Below, piece after piece: positions 1-5,210 of a stretch of 9,738 nt of DNA. Numbering within the stretch: the stretch's first letter is position 1; each line of letters opens with the position of its first letter. The stretch spans positions 1-9,738 of the forward strand of contig JBDHUC010000048.1 of the NCBI GenBank assembly GCA_039808985.1, given 5' to 3'. The stretch is from SXRF01 sp039808985. Lineage in GTDB: Bacteria; Pseudomonadota; Alphaproteobacteria; Rickettsiales; SXRF01. Under the pieces are notes generated by a model that was given only the letters and a program-made list of their open reading frames with translations, searched no databases and was not told the DNA's origin. Position numbers and translations under genes: made by a program.

Positions 1-117
1 GGGAAAAATCACTATTGCAATTCCTGCATCACTACAATTACCATAGACCACACTTCGGACTTAATGGAAAAACTCCAATATCAAGAACGCCTATGAACAA
101 CCTATTGAGATACGACA
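1..117 (+). mobile_element. right end of an IS481-family insertion sequence (left copy, truncated by window edge)
   Basis: These 117 bases are an exact reverse complement of 9618-9734. The inner boundary ends in ...CGACA, so the IS terminus read inward starts TGTCGTATCTCAATAGG. That fits the TG...CA ends of IS481 and IS3-type elements, and it shares TCAATAGGTTGT with the end of Bordetella IS481 as I recall it. The encoded residues are an IS481-type transposase C-terminus. The rest of the IS lies outside the window. Confidence 0.85.
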
Positions 118-122
118 GCTAA
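3..122 (+). CDS. IS481-family transposase, C-terminal fragment
   Basis: Only the last 39 codons of a DDE transposase are present, entering from the left edge and ending at TAA 120-122. The fragment contains HHYNYHRPH (codons from position 27), then GLNGKTPISR, then NNLL near the end. This is the hallmark C-terminal block of the IS481 family, downstream of the catalytic glutamate, with the 'YN..RPH..L.G..P' pattern. The catalytic residues are outside the window. The repeat ends at 117, so the last sense codon (AGC, Ser) and the stop are completed by flanking DNA rather than by the IS. The other copy ends Asp-Thr-stop. The fragment is assumed to belong to a full-length gene that is cut only by the window edge. 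Confidence 0.85.
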   Translation, partial: EKSLLQFLHHYNYHRPHFGLNGKTPISRTPMNNLLRYDS

Positions 123-123
123 G
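118..123 (+). other. IS insertion target GCTAAG (NCTAGN-like), supplies the transposase stop
   Basis: The six bases next to the IS end are GCTAAG, one mismatch from the NCTAGN target known for Bordetella IS481. TAA at 120-122 is in frame with the transposase. The matching duplicate would lie outside the window. Confidence 0.5.
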
Positions 124-155
124 CCCCTCACAGAATCTCGCGCAACTATAAACAG

Positions 156-187
156 ATCCTGTGCTGCGGTTTAACCGCCCGCAGGAT
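156..187 (+). other. GC-rich hairpin upstream of the virion-protein gene
   Basis: An outer stem ATCCTG (156-161) pairs with CAGGAT (182-187). An inner stem GCGGT (166-170) pairs with ACCGC (174-178) across a three-base loop, with an internal bulge between the two stems. No T-run follows, so it is not a clear intrinsic terminator. It lies between the interrupted upstream phage gene region and the SD of the 209 gene, where an mRNA-processing or attenuating hairpin is plausible. Confidence 0.45.
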
Positions 188-208
188 TACAATAAAAGGA
201 ATAATAAT

Positions 209-622
209 ATGAGAGATATGTACCATAATGTGCTGGTTTCCCAGCATTTAAGCCCGGTTGTGGCTAACTCTGCCAAAACCTCAACATCTATTGATTTGCA
301 AGGATATAACAGCGCAAACGTAATTTTTAATTTAGGCCTTGCTGGCGATACCCTGTCTGGAACTGTTTATTGGACACTTAAACTGCAGCATAGTGATGAT
401 GATACTTCTTACTCTGACCTGGCAGCAGTCGATTTAAACAGCCCATCGCTTACTGCAGTTATTGATTCCAGCACAAAAGACAGAACCTGCTATATCTTTG
501 GTTATCAGGGGGCAAAACGTTACCTTAAGGCTGTTGCCACTCCTACCGGAACCCATACCAATGGCACACCAATGGGTGTTGTTGCTATGCGTAGCACAGC
601 AGCCTATATGCCTGTAATATAA
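209..622 (+). CDS. phage/GTA small virion-type protein (possible capsid decoration or head protein)
   Basis: A 137-aa protein starting MRDMYHNVLV. The start at 209 is chosen over upstream in-frame candidates because AAAGGA lies at 196-201, eight bases before it; the stretch 161-208 falls in a hairpin and reads as non-coding. The sequence has a beta-rich pattern with 'GDTLSG', 'LQHSDDDTSYSD', 'KRYLKAVATPTGTHTNGTP' and a hydrophobic end. I recognise this arrangement from small hypothetical proteins encoded between the major capsid gene and the head-tail connector in alphaproteobacterial prophages. A decoration or minor head role is inferred from that position, not shown. No membrane segment or cysteine cluster is present. 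The preceding capsid gene is missing, because the IS element interrupts the module about 90 bp upstream. Confidence 0.7.
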   Translation: MRDMYHNVLVSQHLSPVVANSAKTSTSIDLQGYNSANVIFNLGLAGDTLSGTVYWTLKLQHSDDDTSYSDLAAVDLNSPSLTAVIDSSTKDRTCYIFGYQGAKRYLKAVATPTGTHTNGTPMGVVAMRSTAAYMPVI

Positions 623-625
623 CAA

Positions 626-759
626 AAATATGGTTTAAATGAGATTGCTTAAGTTATTATAAAATATAGATTTTTTATATAAGTTATTGTTTTAATAATT
701 CTTTAAGTTACTTGATTTATTATATGAATTCAGGTTAAACTCTCATTTAAACCATATTT
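626..759. repeat. 134-bp AT-rich stretch with perfect 19-bp terminal inverted repeats (MITE-like)
   Basis: Bases 626-644 are the exact reverse complement of 741-759 (arm reads aaatatggtttaaatgaga). The 96-base interior is very AT-rich, has no useful ORF, and contains TAAGTTA three times. It begins four bases after the stop of the virion protein and ends just before the SD of the 770 gene. No target-site duplication is visible, so it may be a decayed MITE or a long-range RNA stem rather than a mobile element. Confidence 0.6.
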
Positions 760-769
760 GGGGCATTAC

Positions 770-1117
770 GTGTCAAAACTTTCTAAGGCTGAGCAGATAA
801 TTGCTGAAAAGACCGTTTGCGTGCTTTTGGTCCGCGGTGAAAGCCCTGATGGTGAGAAGATATTTGCATATATGGCTGTGCGCGCTGATAAGCTTGAATC
901 CTTTATTGAAGCGCAGAAAAGCGGCACATTTTATCCGGAAGACTATGGAATTGTTATAGAATCCGGATATGGCGACCCCTCAGACGAGGTAAAGGAAAAA
1001 ATGACCAAGGAATATGGCTTTAATCATGAGGCCATGCTTGATATTGAGACTCCTCAGGGGGCCAATGACATAGCTAGCAATATATCGTCATATGTTTCTG
1101 GTATAAAAGAAGAATAA
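770..1117 (+). CDS. conserved small protein of unknown function
   Basis: A 115-aa soluble protein. I chose GTG 770, giving (M)SKLSKAEQIIAEKTVC, because GGGGC at 760-764 is a suitably spaced ribosome site. A TTG at 758 is in frame, but it lies inside the inverted-repeat arm and has no SD. The protein has an alpha/beta pattern with a central 'VRADKLESFIEAQ' helix, then 'SGTFYPEDYG', and an acidic stretch 'GDPSDEVKEKMTKEYGFNH'. It looks like a family of conserved hypotheticals in alphaproteobacteria, but I cannot name a domain. It has no signal peptide or membrane segment, and a single cysteine near residue 18. It sits between phage structural genes without an obvious phage role, so it may be an inserted (moron-type) gene. 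Confidence 0.7.
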   Translation: MSKLSKAEQIIAEKTVCVLLVRGESPDGEKIFAYMAVRADKLESFIEAQKSGTFYPEDYGIVIESGYGDPSDEVKEKMTKEYGFNHEAMLDIETPQGANDIASNISSYVSGIKEE

Positions 1118-1135
1118 AGCTTTTTCCACTGTTCA

Positions 1136-1141
1136 TATAAT
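1136..1141 (+). promoter_or_regulatory. possible -10 element upstream of the 1219 gene
   Basis: TATAAT occurs in the 101-bp gap between the 770 and 1219 genes. No convincing -35 lies 16-18 bp upstream, so this is a weak call. Further downstream the gap has GTCACAT at 1154-1160 and GGGG at 1191-1194. Confidence 0.25.
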
Positions 1142-1207
1142 ATTCACACAATCGTCACATAAAAAGCAGCATTTTATGTTATCTTGTAATGGGGTACTAT
1201 TCCCAAC

Positions 1208-1214
1208 AAGAGGA
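1208..1214 (+). promoter_or_regulatory. ribosome binding site selecting TTG 1219
   Basis: AAGAGGA is followed by four bases and TTG 1219-1221. The upstream in-frame ATG at 1189 has no SD. It also falls in a GGGG-containing leader that resembles the untranslated leader before the 5211 gene (GGGG then AAGGA). Confidence 0.5.
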
Positions 1215-1218
1215 TAAA

Positions 1219-2019
1219 TTGACAACATCGGGTTCAACAAATAATGGCAATGGCTCAGGATTAAGATCGGTAAGGAAAAATATCGGTCTTGAATCTATTG
1301 GCTTTGCCGCTGCCGAAGGTACTTCCATGGCGACTTCGCTGGGCGTTGTTGCCGTTATGGATAAAGTTGTTCCCAAGCCGGTCATGGATAAGGCGACCAG
1401 TATCGTTTCCAAGATTTTTATTGAGCCTAACCTTGATTTTATTGAAAGAAATATTGCCAGGTGCCATCTGGAAGAATGCCAGATTGACGAAACCAAGACT
1501 CGTGAAGAGAGGGCAAGGCGCCTTGCTAATGCGGCGGTAGTATTTGGTACTGCTTATGGAGTTTCCCTTGCGGCAAAATTTGGCGCCAGAAAATACGCAA
1601 ATAAATGGACTGGAGTTTCTGAGCCAGATATTCCTGCTGGCGCTGGTTTGTTTGGGAAAATAAAATCGCATATACCATTTGTCGGTTATACGCGTGATGC
1701 CAATATGATTGCCATGGCTGATGAGGCGGTGCATCTTGGATCGCTTATTTATCTTAACACGAAGGCCTCAGATATGACTGAAGATCATATAAATAAAATG
1801 AGCTCTGCGTTACAGAAAATGGGTGTAAGCGAGCAAAAAGCCCGCGAAGTATCTACCATGGCAATGGTTTGGGAGGTTCCTAATTTCCTTGGTCTGGCGG
1901 CTGGCGAAGTGGCAATTGCTGGCAAGCATGCCAGAGGCTGGGGAATGGATAAAGGGCATCCTAAACATAAGATTATGGATGTGATTAACGGAACCGCAAT
2001 GGCTCACTCGTTTTCCTAA
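1219..2019 (+). CDS. unknown protein with Gly/Ala-rich hydrophobic segments
   Basis: A 266-aa protein read from TTG 1219. An alternative ATG at 1189 would add ten residues but lacks an SD. The N-terminus is a Ser/Gly/Asn-rich flexible tail ('STNNGNGSG'). Numbered from the TTG, a hydrophobic stretch follows at about 26-50 and a second at about 103-122 ('NAAVVFGTAYGVSLAAKFG'). A charged helix 'TKTREERARRLA' lies just before the second. There is a cysteine pair at about 82 and 87 ('RCHLEEC'). The C-terminal half is helical, with 'MTEDHINKMSSALQKMG' and a His-rich end. There is no signal peptide. I do not recognise a named domain. The style resembles the proteins at 7172 and 8642: small-residue-rich membrane-type helices mixed with amphipathic helices. 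It is inserted between a phage virion gene and the connector and ends 15 bp before the next reading frame. Confidence 0.7.
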   Translation: MTTSGSTNNGNGSGLRSVRKNIGLESIGFAAAEGTSMATSLGVVAVMDKVVPKPVMDKATSIVSKIFIEPNLDFIERNIARCHLEECQIDETKTREERARRLANAAVVFGTAYGVSLAAKFGARKYANKWTGVSEPDIPAGAGLFGKIKSHIPFVGYTRDANMIAMADEAVHLGSLIYLNTKASDMTEDHINKMSSALQKMGVSEQKAREVSTMAMVWEVPNFLGLAAGEVAIAGKHARGWGMDKGHPKHKIMDVINGTAMAHSFS

Positions 2020-2034
2020 ACTGATACCTATAAA

Positions 2035-2742
2035 ATGCAAATTATCATGCTGCAAACCCGCTATGGCAGCGAGGATGGGTTTGTCGTGCGCCGTTTCTTT
2101 AAAAATTACCAATATAAAATTTCTGATTCACTTGCTGCCTATTTTATCAGCTTGGGACTAGCAAAATCACTTACTAATATGGAGAATACTATGTCTAATA
2201 ACCGTAGCAGGGGATTGGAGCGTGTTACTGCCCCATCTTCCGAACCTGTGACACTTGCTGAAGCAAAATCATATTTAAGGATTGATTCTCCTGATGAAGA
2301 TTCCCTGGTTTCGGATTTGATTATTGCTGCCAGGGTGAACGCAGAGCAATGGCTTAAATCATCAATAATAAGCCAGACCTGGAAACTGCTATATAATGAT
2401 TACGTGGAAAAAATTATCAGGCTAGAAATGCTGCCTGTGGTAGGAATAGTAAGTGTTATTGTTACTAATAGTGACTCAAGCAGCTATACAGTTCCGGCTG
2501 ATAGCTATTATTTAAATGCAGCAAAAACCTCTTTAATATTTGATAGCTGCATAGAAGGCGCTTTAATAGAGATTACTTATAATACCGGCTATGGAAGCGC
2601 AGCACAGGTTCCAAAACCTATCAAATACGGAATATTATCACATATTGCAGCAATGTATGACGAGCGTGGTCTAATAGGACAAGTAAATCTTCCAGACCAG
2701 GTAAGCGCACTATACCACCCATTTCGTGAGTTTTTGTTATGA
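2035..2742 (+). CDS. phage head-tail connector (gp6-like / phiE125 gp8 family), with an in-frame N-terminal small-ORF extension
   Basis: The connector proper begins at ATG 2191 and spans 183 aa. It carries the family's usual N-terminal signature: 'PVTLAEAKSYLRID', an acidic 'SPDEDSLV', then a helix leading to 'AEQWLKSSIISQTWKL'. These proteins form the ring that joins the portal vertex to the tail. The frame is open further upstream to ATG 2035. The first ~50 residues ('MLQTRYGSEDGFVVRRF', 'SLAAYFISLGLAK') look like a separate small phage ORF often encoded just before the connector. The SD for 2191 (GGAG 2181-2184) is good, whereas 2035 has no clear SD. It may be a true fusion, two nested starts, or a lost stop. 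The stop overlaps the next start (ATGA, 2739-2742), so the pair is translationally coupled. Confidence 0.85.
   Translation: MQIIMLQTRYGSEDGFVVRRFFKNYQYKISDSLAAYFISLGLAKSLTNMENTMSNNRSRGLERVTAPSSEPVTLAEAKSYLRIDSPDEDSLVSDLIIAARVNAEQWLKSSIISQTWKLLYNDYVEKIIRLEMLPVVGIVSVIVTNSDSSSYTVPADSYYLNAAKTSLIFDSCIEGALIEITYNTGYGSAAQVPKPIKYGILSHIAAMYDERGLIGQVNLPDQVSALYHPFREFLL
2181..2193 (+). promoter_or_regulatory. internal RBS and start (ATG 2191) for the connector
   Basis: GGAG 2181-2184 is spaced six bases from ATG 2191-2193. Family alignment from memory places the normal connector N-terminus within about 15 residues of this point, so initiation here would give the canonical protein. Confidence 0.6.
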
Positions 2743-3092
2743 TAGCCAATAAAAACACAACGTCACGTTTGCGCCATCGTTTAACATTGCAGCAGAGAGT
2801 GGAAACACCAGATGGTGCTGGCGGATTCAGTTCCGGCTGGCAGGATGTTGCTGACTTGTGGGCTGAAATCAGCCCTGTAAATGCAAAATCAATATATGGT
2901 TTTGAAAAATTATTTGCCGGAAAGATCCAATCTGAAATCAGCCATAAGATAATTATAAGATATAGAAGCGGTATATCAACATCAATGCGCCTGTTATTTG
3001 ATAATAGAGCCTTTAATATCCGTGCCATCAAAAATCCGGATGAAAGAAATGAAACACTGGAATTGTTAGTCGATGAGGGCGTTGCCACGTAA
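2739..3092 (+). CDS. phage head-tail adaptor / head closure protein (Phage_H_T_join, SPP1 gp16-like)
   Basis: A 117-aa protein of normal family length. It has the typical opening 'LRHRLTLQQRVETPDGAGG' followed by 'WQDVADLWAEISPVNAKS'. The middle segment 'HKIIIRYRSGISTSMRLLFDNRAFNIRAIKNPDER' matches the usual 'H.i.iRyr......mrv...gr.f.I..v.dpder' pattern. Family members close the connector and form the interface to the tail. Its ATG overlaps the connector stop (ATGA). The gene is complete and followed 17 bp later by the DUF3168 gene, as in RcGTA-like clusters. Confidence 0.9.
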   Translation: MIANKNTTSRLRHRLTLQQRVETPDGAGGFSSGWQDVADLWAEISPVNAKSIYGFEKLFAGKIQSEISHKIIIRYRSGISTSMRLLFDNRAFNIRAIKNPDERNETLELLVDEGVAT

Positions 3093-3109
3093 TTGAAAGG
3101 AAATGCCTT

Positions 3110-3508
3110 ATGCTTAATTATTACAACCTGCAAAAAGCAATATATGAAAAACTTACCGGCGATGCTGGTTTAATGGCGCTGATAAGTGGAGTATATGATA
3201 ATGCACCGCAGGACGCCGACTACCCATTTATTACATTTGGTAAAAGTAACTCTAAAAAATATGATGTTTTGGGTAAAAATGGCCTGGAACATAGAGTGAA
3301 TATCGAAATATGGAGCCGGGAAAATGGGAAAAAACAGCCCGCATATATTATAGAGTCTCTTTATTCACTGCTGCATAACGGCAGCCTGTCTGTAACAGGA
3401 GCCGCTTTGACCAGCATGGAAATTTTATCATATTCTATAAACCTGGAGAGTGATGGCTGCACTTATCATGGAATAATCAATTTAAGGATTGTGCTGTCTT
3501 TTAGTTAG
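3110..3508 (+). CDS. DUF3168 family protein (tail-completion / tail-terminator-like, RcGTA g8 position)
   Basis: A 132-aa protein, full length for the family, with SD GAAAGGA at 3095-3101. Visible features are the N-terminal helix 'LQKAIYEKLTGDAGLMALI', 'VYDNAPQDADYPFITFG', a charged 'HRVNIEIWSRENGKK' strand-helix and the end 'DGCTYHGIINLRIVL'. These match the DUF3168 pattern of 'iydr.P....pYi.iG' followed by 'iw.....' and 'dg.t.hg..r.r'. The family functions at the head-tail junction, where it terminates or caps the tail tube. The next expected genes, major tail protein and tape measure, are absent. Its stop lies inside the 3' end of an opposing gene, with an eight-base overlap. Confidence 0.9.
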   Translation: MLNYYNLQKAIYEKLTGDAGLMALISGVYDNAPQDADYPFITFGKSNSKKYDVLGKNGLEHRVNIEIWSRENGKKQPAYIIESLYSLLHNGSLSVTGAALTSMEILSYSINLESDGCTYHGIINLRIVLSFS

Positions 3509-4262
3509 GGGTAGCCACTGCTGGCGCGGTCGCGGGCGCCGGAGAGGTAAGCGCATTAATATAAGCCCTGTATTGGGTTTCTGTGTCTACTAAAGTTGAT
3601 TTTTCGCAATCGTTATTTGAATATAGCTCTTCATATGAGCCTTTGGCCGCTGTCAACGTATCATATTGCAAACGTACCGGGGCCTGAAGCGCAGCTATTT
3701 CCTTCTGCATCGCGGCCATAATTATATTGTAATCAGCCACAGTAGCCTTGCCACATTTTTGCATCAGTAAATATGTAACCAGTAAATCTTCATAACGCGT
3801 TTTGATGTCATCAATATTAGTGACCTTATTATCTGGGGTTTTCCTGATGTCGAATATATCTTCTATATTGTTTTTCCCGGCTGAATCCGCGGTATTTATG
3901 TTTGACTGGTTATCTGCTATTAATGGTGGATAATAATTCTTCTGTATTTCTAAATTCTCTTCGTCTTTGGAGGCTATATCACGTGTGATAGGGCTGGATT
4001 TTCCCTCAAGCCCATCTATGCGGTTTGCCAATTCCCTTACCCTGTAATCGTAAAGGGCTATTAAAATAAATGAAAAGCCCATTATGGATATAAGCTGGAT
4101 GCTGCGCGACCAGTGGAAGCGTATAATTTGCTTGACCGCTAACATCTCGTATTTTTTTTGAAGGCTATCTTTAATCTTGTTGTTTTCAAGTATATGCAGC
4201 GCCAATATAATAACGAAAGCAACAGTTAGAAAAAACCAAAGGAGAAATGGATATTCTTCCAT
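3501..4262 (-). CDS. two-pass membrane protein with a predicted non-cytoplasmic helical domain, unknown function
   Basis: A 253-aa protein. Residues about 5-25 ('PFLLWFFLTVAFVIILALHI') and 54-73 ('SIQLISIMGFSFILIALYDY') are membrane segments. They are joined by a basic loop of about 28 residues, so both termini are probably on the outer side of the inner membrane. A short coiled-coil-like heptad region ('VRELANRIDGLE') follows. After a variable acidic/Asn-rich linker, about residues 153-236 are helical and contain two cysteines (C170, C219) that could form a disulfide. The C-terminus is a Pro/Ala/Thr-rich tail. I do not recognise the family. It is the second gene of a minus-strand pair: its ATG begins five bases after the stop of the lectin-like gene and has no strong SD, so translational coupling is likely. 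Confidence 0.75.
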   Translation of the reverse strand: MEEYPFLLWFFLTVAFVIILALHILENNKIKDSLQKKYEMLAVKQIIRFHWSRSIQLISIMGFSFILIALYDYRVRELANRIDGLEGKSSPITRDIASKDEENLEIQKNYYPPLIADNQSNINTADSAGKNNIEDIFDIRKTPDNKVTNIDDIKTRYEDLLVTYLLMQKCGKATVADYNIIMAAMQKEIAALQAPVRLQYDTLTAAKGSYEELYSNNDCEKSTLVDTETQYRAYINALTSPAPATAPAVATPN

Positions 4263-4267
4263 GACGT

Positions 4268-4723
4268 TTAGGGAGTTCCCAGCTCTCTATCGCAATCAAT
4301 AGACAGCACACCTTCAAACGCCTTGGCTTTTCTGAGTTTATCTACAGAAAAGCAGCGATATTCTATTTGAAGGCTTTTATAACCGCATGTTGGGGCTGGG
4401 TCCTCTCCCAGGGCATCAACGCTAATAGGTATGTCACATTTAGATTTGCCGTTGCAATATAGTGAAACTTTATAAAGTACATTGTCTTCTTTTACAACAT
4501 TCCTCACTTCTTCTGGCTGGGAATTATATACGTATTTTTCATTGTATGGAGAATTACAATTAAGGCCCCAACTGGCGCGCTCTACTGTAATGTTATAAGG
4601 GGATCTTTCTATTAATGACGCAATTGTTACTGGCTCAGCCTTATTCAGCATGAACAGGTGTATTATACCGTATATCATGATGATTATTATAGATACGATA
4701 ATTAAATGGGCTTTAAAATGCAT
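4268..4723 (-). CDS. membrane-anchored SUEL/galactose-binding-lectin-like protein
   Basis: A 151-aa protein. Residues about 6-27 form a signal anchor ('HLIIVSIIIIMIYGIIHLF') and place the rest in the periplasm or outside. The exported part has six cysteines (C56, C90, C96, C113, C124, C144). Its layout resembles bacterial rhamnose/galactose-binding (SUEL-type) lectin domains: 'ASWGLNC', then 'CNGKSKC', then 'LGEDPAPTCGYKSLQIEYRC'. That order of C-NGK-x-x-C, D-P-A-P-x-C and Y-x-C is the recognisable core. Known members bind terminal sugars. Here, binding of a surface glycan is inferred only. It is the first gene of a two-gene minus-strand operon, 70 bp from a divergent + strand gene. It has no obvious link to virion function and could act in surface modification or exclusion. 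Confidence 0.65.
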   Translation of the reverse strand: MHFKAHLIIVSIIIIMIYGIIHLFMLNKAEPVTIASLIERSPYNITVERASWGLNCNSPYNEKYVYNSQPEEVRNVVKEDNVLYKVSLYCNGKSKCDIPISVDALGEDPAPTCGYKSLQIEYRCFSVDKLRKAKAFEGVLSIDCDRELGTP

Positions 4724-4793
4724 GTCTGTATTATTTATTTAAATAGTTATTATTACGTTAAATTATAAAAAAAGAAGTTTGTAAGGATAGCAA
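4724..4793. promoter_or_regulatory. divergent promoter region between the lectin-like gene and the 4794 gene
   Basis: This is a 70-bp very AT-rich gap between two diverging genes. On the minus strand TATAAT reads 4767 to 4762, about 39 bases from the ATG at 4723, with no good -35. On the plus strand several weak -10-like sequences lie between 4755 and 4768, and a good SD AAGGA at 4783-4787 is six bases from ATG 4794. Confidence 0.4.
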
Positions 4794-5039
4794 ATGAATA
4801 CGGAAATTACAAAGTATAAAAATGCTAGTGGTAATGATTTGCTTGAAAGCCGGATATTACAGCTTGAAAATCAGATGCAGAAACTGCTTATGCATGGTGC
4901 ATACAAGCCATCTGATAATAATACGCATGATGGTAGTTTAAGTCACACTAAACCACGGGGCAATTTATCTTTAAGCGAAGGGCAAATGACTGCCCAAATG
5001 GCAATTGCCATGTCACGTTACAGCCAACGTAATTCTTGA
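4794..5039 (+). CDS. small coiled-coil protein, unknown function
   Basis: An 81-aa protein with a good SD (AAGGA 4783-4787). Residues about 13-34 ('NDLLESRILQLENQMQKLLM') form a heptad-patterned helix typical of a short oligomerising coiled coil. The middle is polar and probably disordered, with His, Asn and Ser. The end is a Met/Ala-rich helix ('QMTAQMAIAMSRY'). It has no cysteines and no signal peptide. It stands alone, divergent from the lectin-like operon and closed by its own hairpin terminator. Such proteins can be regulators or assembly partners, but nothing here decides it. Confidence 0.65.
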   Translation: MNTEITKYKNASGNDLLESRILQLENQMQKLLMHGAYKPSDNNTHDGSLSHTKPRGNLSLSEGQMTAQMAIAMSRYSQRNS

Positions 5040-5046
5040 TATTTCT

Positions 5047-5076
5047 AATATATTGATAAATATCAATATATTTTTT
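5047..5076 (+). terminator. rho-independent terminator after the 4794 gene
   Basis: A perfect 12-bp AT-rich stem pairs 5047-5058 with 5061-5072 (AATATATTGATA and its complement, two-base loop) and is followed directly by TTTT. It starts eight bases after the stop. The stem has little GC, so it may be weak, and it could also work in the reverse direction. Confidence 0.65.
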
Positions 5077-5101
5077 AGAAAATTCCAGTTTTGCCAGTAA
5101 A

Positions 5102-5130
5102 TTGACTCATTCCCGTAACTAAAATGTAAT
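5102..5130 (+). promoter_or_regulatory. sigma-70-like promoter upstream of the 5211 gene
   Basis: TTGACT (5102-5107), a 17-bp spacer, and TGTAAT (5125-5130). This is the best -35/-10 pair in the window. Transcripts would carry a leader of about 75 bases. Confidence 0.55.
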
Positions 5131-5161
5131 AAAAAACATATGGTGATGTTATAACCGGGTT

Positions 5162-5170
5162 TGTTATAAT
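5162..5170 (+). promoter_or_regulatory. extended -10 promoter candidate upstream of the 5211 gene
   Basis: TGTTATAAT is an extended -10 element (TGnTATAAT). GTTATAA also occurs at 5148-5154, forming a short direct repeat with 5163-5169 that could be an operator. The leader after it contains GGGG (5174-5177) and AAGGA at 5187-5191. That SD-like site is far (about 20 bases) from ATG 5211. Confidence 0.45.
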
Positions 5171-5210
5171 TAAGGGGTGTAAAAACAAGGATTTTATTTA
5201 AAAAGATAAT

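Noticed and set aside
161..208. N-terminal extension of the virion-protein frame upstream of 209
   Set aside because: It lies over the hairpin, lacks an SD, and reads as a low-complexity basic/Asn peptide; the ATG at 209 has a good SD.
2621..3133. Minus-strand open frame opposite the connector and adaptor genes
   Set aside because: The + strand carries clearly recognisable phage families in the same stretch.
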